The position numbers were made by a program, and so were the translations under genes. DNA of 64,000 nucleotides, taken from the NCBI GenBank assembly GCA_010279815.1, contig QEOQ01000106.1, positions 32,348-96,347 of the forward strand, written 5' to 3'. Position 1 is the stretch's first letter. Each line of letters opens with the position of its first letter. This document shows positions 56,640 through 64,000 of this stretch, piece after piece. Under the pieces are notes generated by a model. The model had not been told where the DNA came from. It was given only the letters and a program-made list of their open reading frames with translations, and searched no databases. Source of the DNA: Brachionus plicatilis (taxonomy: Eukaryota > Rotifera > Eurotatoria > Ploima > Brachionidae).

Positions 56640-58284
56640 TCATTATATTGAATGATTAATTCATTTCACTTTTTCGTTTATTAATTAAATTGAATTTTTT
56701 TTAAGATTTTAAAACATGATATTGCTAATATAAAAATAGAAAAGATAATAAAAAAGATGGAGAAAAGAATTGAGCATAGAATACTCGTTTAGTTTAATAG
56801 AAAAAAGAATTTATCCATCGCGGCCATCAAAACGGCCAACATCCTGCACGCAAAATTTAAATTTAATTTACTTTTATTAAAATATTTTATCGATTTTAAA
56901 AGTTCTTAATGTTGCTATTTAAAATTTTTAAAAATTGAATGTTACAATTTTTAAATTTTCTTACAATTAAGTTATTTTTTTGACTAAATCTTTTATTTTG
57001 ACATGTTTTTTTAAAGGAAATATGACAATTTTTTTAAACTATTTTGAAATTTTTTGTTGTTGTAAATTTCGATGATATTTTCTGTTATTACAAAACTTTT
57101 GTAAATATTAGAAATATCTATTTTCTCTTTGAGATTAGGTGACAATTTTAGATTAAAGATTTTTTAAATTTCCATCAAATAAATTGTTCTTGCTTTTATT
57201 GGAATTATGAAATCAAATTAAATGAAAACATTTTGACTTATTAAGAAAACTTCATAAAAAATTATTATATATTTTAATTAATTTAATAAATTGGATTAAT
57301 TAATTTTAATAAATCAAAATAAAATTTAATCACATAAGAGAGAAAATTGCTAGAATTTATAAAATTTCTAATTTTTAAAATCCATAAAATAAATTTATTT
57401 ATCGTCAATACTTAATTTAAAATCAATAAAATTTATTACATTAATTGCAGTTTTTTAAAAATTATTCGATTTTATTGAATTGGAAAAAATAAGTCGTAGA
57501 TTATTTAGGCCAGTGCTTTTCTTGAAAAGAAGCTTGTTCAGACCGAAGCAAAAGTCATCGAGATAAATTGGTGGTTTTGTTGAATAGCTTATTAAAATAC
57601 AACAGCACTCAGCCGTAGTGTATTTCGGCCTAAAAGTATGGGTCCGTTTTTTATCCAAAAACAACAAGTCCGTATTTTAGCAATATCTTGTTTTAAAGCC
57701 TAAAAAATTTTAAATTAATTTATAAAAGAAAATCTCATTCAAGGCATAAATTTGTTAAATTCATAAAATGATTCAGTCAAAATTAAAAACGCTTTCTAGT
57801 TAAAGCTCATTTGGTTTAACTAATTATTTTAAAAGCAAAAAATTTACTTTTTTAAATAAATTGTATTTATTTTATTTTTATTAACATTCAAAAAAAACTT
57901 AAGTAATCTTAATTTAATAATTAAATTTAAAAAAAACTCATAAAAATAAAACAATAAAAAATTAAGAGTATTTTTTTACTTCCTTTATAATAAGCTTAAT
58001 AAGCTTTTTTTATAAACCCATAGTAACATAACTTTGATTTCATTGTGTTTGGATACATTCACAAAATCATCAACAAAATTACGATCGATTAATCATTTTT
58101 TAATTAAAAGTTAAATTCCATTTTATTTTATTAAAAATTTTCTTAAAAATATTTTAAGGCTTTCTTCATTAAATAAATAAAACTATTAACTTTTATAAAT
58201 CCGGAAAAATGAACACTTATAAGTCTTTATTTTTCCAGAGATTTTTTTTAATTTACTCACAGTTGAAATTTTTATTAGTTGGCG
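56640..58284. other. Intergenic
   Basis: Mostly AT-rich. On the minus strand at 56853-56821 an acceptor-like TTTTGCGTGCAG is followed by a short in-frame end, DVGRFDGRDG-stop, which could be the last exon of an unseen minus-strand gene. A further unassigned patch of lower AT content lies at 57480-57680. Confidence 0.35.
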
Positions 58285-58473
58285 TTATTTGAAGCTAACT
58301 CTAGTGTCTTTTTTAAGTGCATGGTATCGTTTTTTGATTGACTCACATCCTGTTCTTAGCAAGTATCCATAGGCAAAAAGTAAAAAATAATGAACAAACG
58401 CCAATATACTGATATAAAAATATGCGTAATCAAAATAATGCTCTATGTATTGCAGGGATTCTTCATTGACCAT
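58285..58473 (-). CDS. Small single-pass membrane protein (62 residues)
   Basis: A complete frame from ATG 58473 to TAA 58285. The N-terminus is acidic (MVNEESLQYIEHYFDYAYFY), followed by one hydrophobic segment (ISILAFVHYFLLFAYGYLL, residues about 21-39) and a strongly basic tail (KKRYHALKKDTRVSFK). By the positive-inside rule the C-terminus would be cytosolic. Codon use and amino-acid mix are protein-like rather than AT-driven, unlike random frames here. No family recognised; it may be an exon of a larger gene. Confidence 0.45.
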   Translation of the reverse strand: MVNEESLQYIEHYFDYAYFYISILAFVHYFLLFAYGYLLRTGCESIKKRYHALKKDTRVSFK

Positions 58474-59871
58474 TATGAAGAGTTTTGTAATTAAAAAAAA
58501 ATAACAAATCGAAATTTTTCATTTAATTATATTAATAAAATATAACCAAGAAACAATGCTCATTAATTAATTTAAGAAAAAAATTCAGATATAAATTGAT
58601 ATAAATTTGCTCAAAAAATAATTATGAGGTAAAAACTCTAATTTAGGAATTAAATTTTTCCAAATCAAATATTTGCAATTGCTATTTTGATGCATTTACA
58701 AAATCTCTAAGTCTCGAATTTACTCTTGAAGAGCTTATAATTGAAATTTAAAAATAAATTTTCCTTTTCACTAAATCCAAGTAATAAAAAAAAGAATAAC
58801 TTGAATAATTATGATTTTGATATGAACCTTTTGTCGAAAACAAAACTTTTTTCTCTTGCTCCCTCCTATTTTTTGTTAACTATCACTAAAGGTAAATATG
58901 ATACAATTCGAAAATCAAGATAACAATGTATTTTTTTTTATTAAAAAAAATAAAAACAGATTGTGATATGAAATTTTTTAAAATCGAAAATTTATGTTTA
59001 TGTCAATATATTGGATCTCAAATTTTAACTTTGAAGCGATAAAATTCGATTACTGATTTTATTTCAATTTATATTATTAATTAAATTTCAGTTTGAAAAG
59101 CGGAATTTTTCTATAATTCGAATCTTGGATAAAAAGTTTCAATTTTTAATTAAAAAAAATAAGTAAGAAGGAAGAACTGAATTTTTTATTTTTTGAAATT
59201 AATGTCCATTTTTTTAAATTCATGAATTTTATTATCAATATAATTGAAATTGGATAATTTTTAAAATTATCTATTTTTTAAATAATTAACTTAAAGATCA
59301 AAGTTTAAAGTAATTGGTTCTATTCTAAGGAATCAATTAGCTTTTTTTTTCTTACTTGGTATCAAGTTTTTATAAATCTAACTCTAACAATTTTAAAATA
59401 ATTAATTCTTTTTTAGAAAATTAAAATATTTCATTTCATCAAAAACATGATTTTAGAAAATAAGTTTTTAATTTTCAACGAATTCTAAAATCAAAAAGGA
59501 ATACCAAAATTTTTCTCTAAATTCCTCATTAATTTTTTTCCTCTATTCCTTAAATCAACTTTAAAAATTTAGACTAAGTGATCTAGGCGTTTAGACCATG
59601 AACATTAAAAATTATTACGAAATTAAGTTTTAAAAGCCATTAGAAAAAAACTCAATTTCAAGACATGAAATGACATTTTGCCGAAACAGTAGAATAAAAT
59701 TTTAACTTTAAATTGATGAGGACCGACAAAAAAATGCTAAATTAAAATTTCGAAAAAAAATAAAAAAGAAAAAAATCAATAAATTTATAGTTACCTTATT
59801 TTGAATTTCAACATAATCTTCTATAACATAATACTTAACCTAATTTTAGAAAATTTTTTGTAATTTTAGAG
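58474..59871. other. Intergenic, upstream of the SLC44-like gene
   Basis: AT-rich. No second gene seen. An acceptor-like TTGTAATTTTAG lies 2 bases before the SLC44-like ATG, suggesting either a 5' UTR intron or a trans-splice acceptor. Confidence 0.45.
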
Positions 59872-60592
59872 ATGACTAAAAAAATAAGTCCAGTCGAAGA
59901 ATTCGACTCGGTGCCAAGCCAACGTTCACAGTCTGCAATAATGAGAGACTATTACGAAAATGAAATCAAGAATAAGAGAAAAAACTGCACCGATATTCTC
60001 TGCTTGGTTTTATTCACCATATTTATGGTAGTCCAAGTAGCCTTATCCTTCCTTATTTACTTTAGTGGTGGTGACCCTAAGAACATACTTTTGCCAAGAG
60101 ACTCAGCTGGAAATTTGTGCACCGAACCAACTCAAAACTTGTTCTACTTCAACATTTTAGAGTGTATTGGAATAAATACACTTCTAACCGGGTGCTCTAC
60201 CCCCACAATATGTGTCCAAGAATGTCCTACCACTTACTACTTTTACAAAATAGAGTCACACAGAGAAATTCTATTCAATAACTACTGCCGAAAGGATTTA
60301 TTATCAAATAAATATTCGGGAGCAATACCGAATAGTGTGGATGAGGCGATGTATCTTGATTTGGCAAAGCAAAAAATATGCCCGGTTTATACCATTCCAT
60401 ATAAGTCTTACTACAGTCGATGCATACCTGCTATATCTGCGGCAGTTCTTGACTCGGCAGGAAATTTAATCGTAAATGACACAAGCTCTGATCAATCTTT
60501 TCAGATCAATGATTTGAATCAAGACCTAAATTTCAATTTAGTCAAACAAGGAACTGAGAAATTGTTTGAGTTAATGAACCTTAAAAATTTTC
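59872..60592 (+). CDS. Choline transporter-like protein (SLC44/CTL family), first coding exon
   Basis: 240 codons from ATG 59872 to a donor (TTTTC|GTAAGTTT) at 60593. The exon encodes the cytosolic N-terminus, the first membrane segment (CTDILCLVLFTIFMVVQVAL, about residues 39-65), and the start of the large Cys-rich extracellular loop. Family marks are GDPKNILLPRDSAGNLC, NLFYFNILECIG, CSTPTICVQECPTTYYFY, a later YCRKDL and an N-glycosylation site NDTS. SLC44 proteins carry choline and ethanolamine across plasma and mitochondrial membranes. The remaining exons, with most of the ten membrane segments, were not found before 64000, so the next intron is at least 3.4 kb and contains a Tigger-like element. 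The gene continues beyond the window. Confidence 0.92.
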
Positions 60593-61745
60593 GTAAGTTT
60601 ATATTTTTGAATTTTTTAATTAATAAAATTAATGTGAGATTTTTTTTGCGTTGATAAAATTTTAAAAAAAATGAAAAAAATACTATGGTAGATTTAATCA
60701 CTAGATTTTAAATTAAATAATTTTTTATTTATTTAAATTTTTTGGGGAAAACTTTATTAAGATTATATAGTAATTAGTTTTACTAGTTAATTGGAAAAAT
60801 CAAATTCCAGAAAGTTCTTTGTTTCGTTTTGTTATTAATGATAAAAAAGTAAAATTAAAAATTTATTTAAAATCCTAAAAAAAAATAAAAATATTAATGT
60901 TAAAAACAAAAAGTAGTAGCCTGATGATGACTTTTTCAAAACAGTTTTATATATTTATAAACAAATTGAATTTGTTTCGTTAAAAAGGCGAATTTTTAAG
61001 CGCTACCTCCGTTTTTAGTCTTTGCTGATATGAATTTTTTTATAACTAAATTCGAACTTTAAATCAACCCTGTATCTAGTGCCTAAATATTTTCGTTGGT
61101 ACTAATATTCAGAACAATTTAATTAAAAAAAAAATAAGAAATATTCTTTCATTTTATTTATATTTTTCAAAAAAAAATTGGTTATAATAAATTCATTATT
61201 AATAACAAAATATGCTTAATAAAAATAAAACTGGTATTAGTGAGTTGTTATTGCTTCAAAAAATGATTATTCGCTTTGCTGACAACTTAGAACATTGAGA
61301 CAAAATATAAGCGTTGATTGTCAGGAGTAAAAAAGAAAAATCTTTATTGAATTTATTAATGGGATATTCATGTGACAAAAAAGTATTAATTTACTCAGTT
61401 TAGTTCTATGGTTCTCAGACAAAAATTATTTATTAAAAATATTCAACTTTTACTTTTACTTTGGTTATTTAAATTAATTACTTAATGCTTTAATTTTTTT
61501 TAAATTTGGCTATTTTGAAACCCTTTTTAAATAATCTGCTTAATCTAGATCCTTTTTACAGTCAATCCTCGGTATAACGAACTACTTGGGCGGAAAATTC
61601 GGTATTCGTTTTATCGAATTTCGTTATATCGAAATTCCCATAAAAAATGATAGGGACCAAAAAATTTTTAAACCAAATTTTATTGATAAAAAAATCTAAG
61701 ATAAAAAATGCGAAATAAAACAAATAACGTAATTGTTCGATTTTA

Positions 61746-61916
61746 GTGACATGTCACTATAGTTGGGTATTCCGGCTAAAGTGACATGTCACTATTTATC
61801 GAACACTGGTTTTCATTTTGACCTTTTTCGACTAATGCGACATGCCACTATAGTCGAAAAAGGCCTAAAAATGACGATTTTTACAAAATTTAGTGTCTAA
61901 GTTAGTGACACGTCAC
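61746..61916. repeat. Cluster of four GTGACATGTCAC-like palindromes
   Basis: Exact GTGACATGTCAC at 61746-61757 and 61781-61792, GCGACATGCCAC at 61837-61848, and GTGACACGTCAC at 61905-61916. Each is followed by TAT. The surrounding TCGACTA/TAGTCGA also pairs around the third copy. It lies within Tigger-like element B. Confidence 0.8.
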
Positions 61917-62341
61917 TATAGTCAAAAAAGAGGCTTAAAATATCGTTTAAAATTGTAAATTATGAGTAAAAAAAGTTCAGTTTTGATAGATTTGTTTTTT
62001 TTTTTATATAAATATAACAGCAAAAATTAGAATATTTGGATAATAATCCATTCTTGTAATATACAAAAATGGCCACAAAAATATTGTTAAAAGGCATAAA
62101 ATTTGTATTGTATATTAAAAGGGTGAATTATATATACCAAAATTTTTTTTTCGATAAATATATTATTAAATTTATATTCATATGGATTTTTATCTGCTGA
62201 TTCAGAAAAATATTTGAAATGACACTCTTTGGCAAACAATTTCCACAAATCCAGTTTTTACATCTTTCACGTTAACAAACATCTTTTTAGGAATTAGATT
62301 TAAAAATAGCTATGCATTTAAAAAATGTCTGAGTCCAGTTT

Positions 62342-62404
62342 GTCGAATTTTTTTGCAGATCACCAGCTCCATCAAGGAGCTGGTGATCTGCAAAAAAATT
62401 CGAC
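62342..62404. repeat. Perfect 29-base stem hairpin
   Basis: The left arm is GTCGAATTTTTTTGCAGATC plus ACCAGCTCC, the loop is ATCAA, and the right arm is the exact inverse. Downstream AATTTCGACATG words recall the foldback at 9474-10028. Confidence 0.92.
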
Positions 62405-63069
62405 CTGGAAATTTCGACATGTTAATTTGGACAAAAAATTTTAATTTTATTTCAATTATGTTCATGATGTTCAGAATTTTCCATTAACAGGAAATTACAT
62501 ACACCCAATAAAAAAAAATTCCCAAGATAATCTTTGAAAAAATATAAGTTAAAAAAATTAATTGATTAATTGATTTAAGTTTCTCATGTAAAGGCGTGTT
62601 TAGTTACCAATTAAAACAATCAATCCCTTTTTATAACATCAATAAAATACATAAAATTTAAAGATAAAAATATAAGTTAGGAGCTCTAGCTCGGTACAGA
62701 AAACAAATAAAATAAAAAAAAAATAAGTTAAATTTTTTTATGTTTCGTATTGCCTAATTGCGGCTCTTTTAGTAAAAAAAGTAAAACGAAAATAAAATTC
62801 CGCTCAATTTACATTGAATTCACTCAAGATGTGTTAAATAACGAATGTCATTTTTTTAAAATTCGTTAAATAAAGGTTTTTTTCTTAAGAAAAGTATTAC
62901 TCGTTACTTTTTCTTAGTTCGTTTTATCGGGATTTCGTTATAAAGAGGTTCGTTGTATCAAAGAAAATTAGCAATCTTTTTCCTTTATAAAAAACCGGTT
63001 CCTGGATTCATATTCGTAATATAGAGGAGTTCGTTACATGGGGGTTCGTTATACGGAGGATCGACTGTA

Positions 63070-64000
63070 TAAGTATTAATTTTATTTTATAAATGTTGCA
63101 ATTATTTAAAAATTTTAGTTTTTATAAAATAAATATTTGATTAAATAACTGTTATGTTTCTCATCTATTTTAAAATTCAAAAAAATTTCATAATATTTCA
63201 TTGATAACAAAACGTGCAGATAAAATAGAATATTTTAAATGCAAATTTAATTTCTAAATTAATAAAATATTTTTTCATGATTATTATCGCTCTAATGAAT
63301 TAATTTTGTTCGAATTTTGAAAAAATTATTTTAAAAGCAATATAATTAATTTAAAATTCGAGAGATGTTTTGATGTGTTGTATATTTTTCAATATTAATA
63401 TTATCTAGATGCTGAGAATTTAAATTATAAAAATGAACCATAATAATGATATTTAACATGGTCAAAAAAATAAATTTAAAAAAATTCTAATTAAAAACGA
63501 AAAAAATAGATATAAGTGATGATTGAAGATTAATTTGTTTAATTTTAAATTTTTCAAAAAATTAAATTGGTCGGACTGTTCCTTGTTAAGAAAAAATAAA
63601 TAATAAAAGTTATCACACCGATCTAATAAAGCATCAAATTTTTTTTTACAAAAATTCTATTTAAAAAAACAAACAAACAAAAGTATATTCAACTTTTTTT
63701 TTTAAAATTTTTATTAAAAATGATTTTAAATTATTCAAATACGAATTTTTTTTAACATTGTTCGATATTAATTTTGCATATATTTTATTATTTTAATTTT
63801 ATTTTACTTTTAAAAAAATTTTCTAATTAACCCATAAAAACGTAAAGTAAAATTACTTTATTAAAAAAAATATATTTTGGATCAAAATAAACACGAAAAA
63901 ATGCTGGATGTTGTCAATTGATAATTTAGCAGTGACATATTTGTTGATGTCACTGGAAAGTTAATTAATTTAACCATGACTTTTTTTAGAAATTTTTTTG
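63070..64000. other. Rest of the SLC44-like intron
   Basis: AT-rich. No exon of the SLC44 family was recognised before the end of the window. Confidence 0.45.

Larger units (their letters stand above)
61559..63067. mobile_element. Pogo/Tigger-like element B in the SLC44-like intron
   Basis: It begins CAGTCAATCCTCGGTATAAC and ends, inverted, CAGTCGATCCTCCGTATAAC, with TA outside both. Its terminal 180 bases match element A (40902-41988) in opposite orientation (ATTTCGTTATA, GTTCGTTGTATCAAAGAAAA). The middle is unrelated to A and holds the GTGACATGTCAC cluster and a perfect hairpin; no transposase was seen. Confidence 0.82.

Noticed and set aside
56821..56853. Terminal exon encoding DVGRFDGRDG on the minus strand
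   Set aside because: A good acceptor precedes it, but no upstream exon was found, so it is only mentioned in the intergenic entry.
57455..57667. 70-codon minus frame near less AT-rich patch
   Set aside because: No motif, no splice context; kept only as a remark on base composition.
1..64000. tRNA or rRNA genes
   Set aside because: No cloverleaf with A/B box consensus or rRNA-like conserved block was noticed; a tRNAscan-SE/Rfam search would be needed to exclude them.

Overview
The window looks like nuclear DNA of a small invertebrate animal. It is strongly AT-rich, genes are split by many short GT-AG introns (often 45-60 bases) plus a few kilobase-sized ones, and the proteins are animal families: ZIP zinc transporter, ADAMTS, SCYL3, SERINC, SLC44 and trypsin-like proteases. 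A monogonont rotifer such as Brachionus would fit the composition and intron style, but this is inference; no taxon-specific marker was checked. All exon joins below were read by eye from splice signals and reading frame.

Layout of host genes: a ZIP transporter (1246-4811, minus); a secreted or surface EGF-EGF-trypsin protease lacking its 5' exon(s) (10908-13581, minus); an ADAMTS-like protein whose zinc site is destroyed (17850-22134, minus); SCYL3, a myristoylated pseudokinase (24799-30347, minus); a secreted Tyr/Ser/Pro/His/Asp-rich repeat protein (30895-32443, minus); a type II transmembrane trypsin-like protease (37673-38895, plus); SERINC (52426-56019, plus); a possible 62-residue single-pass membrane protein (58285-58473, minus); and the first coding exon of an SLC44 choline-transporter-like gene that runs off the right end (59872 onward, plus). 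Neighbours share no pathway, as is usual for animal chromosomes, although two trypsin-like proteases and one ADAMTS-like protein lie within 30 kb.

The space between and inside genes is a dense graveyard of mobile DNA. It includes several families of foldback miniature elements: hAT-like with 8-base target duplications, and TA-flanked Tc1/mariner- or pogo-like ones. There are pogo/Tigger deletion derivatives, MULE/FLYWCH-related elements with 9- and 11-base target duplications, LINE reverse-transcriptase fragments, a solo-LTR-plus-gag fragment and a decayed Ty3/gypsy pol. Many sit in introns of ZIP, ADAMTS, SCYL3 and SERINC. Several elements keep only the DNA-binding part of a transposase.

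The most interesting items are the catalytically dead ADAMTS-like gene, the adhesive- or eggshell-like repeat protein with five identical 30-base units, the ZIP with an altered metal-site residue, and the transposon derivatives whose ends can be defined to the base. Two runs of N (16454-16948 and 30699-30858) are assembly gaps; the first is flanked by copies of the same sequence.
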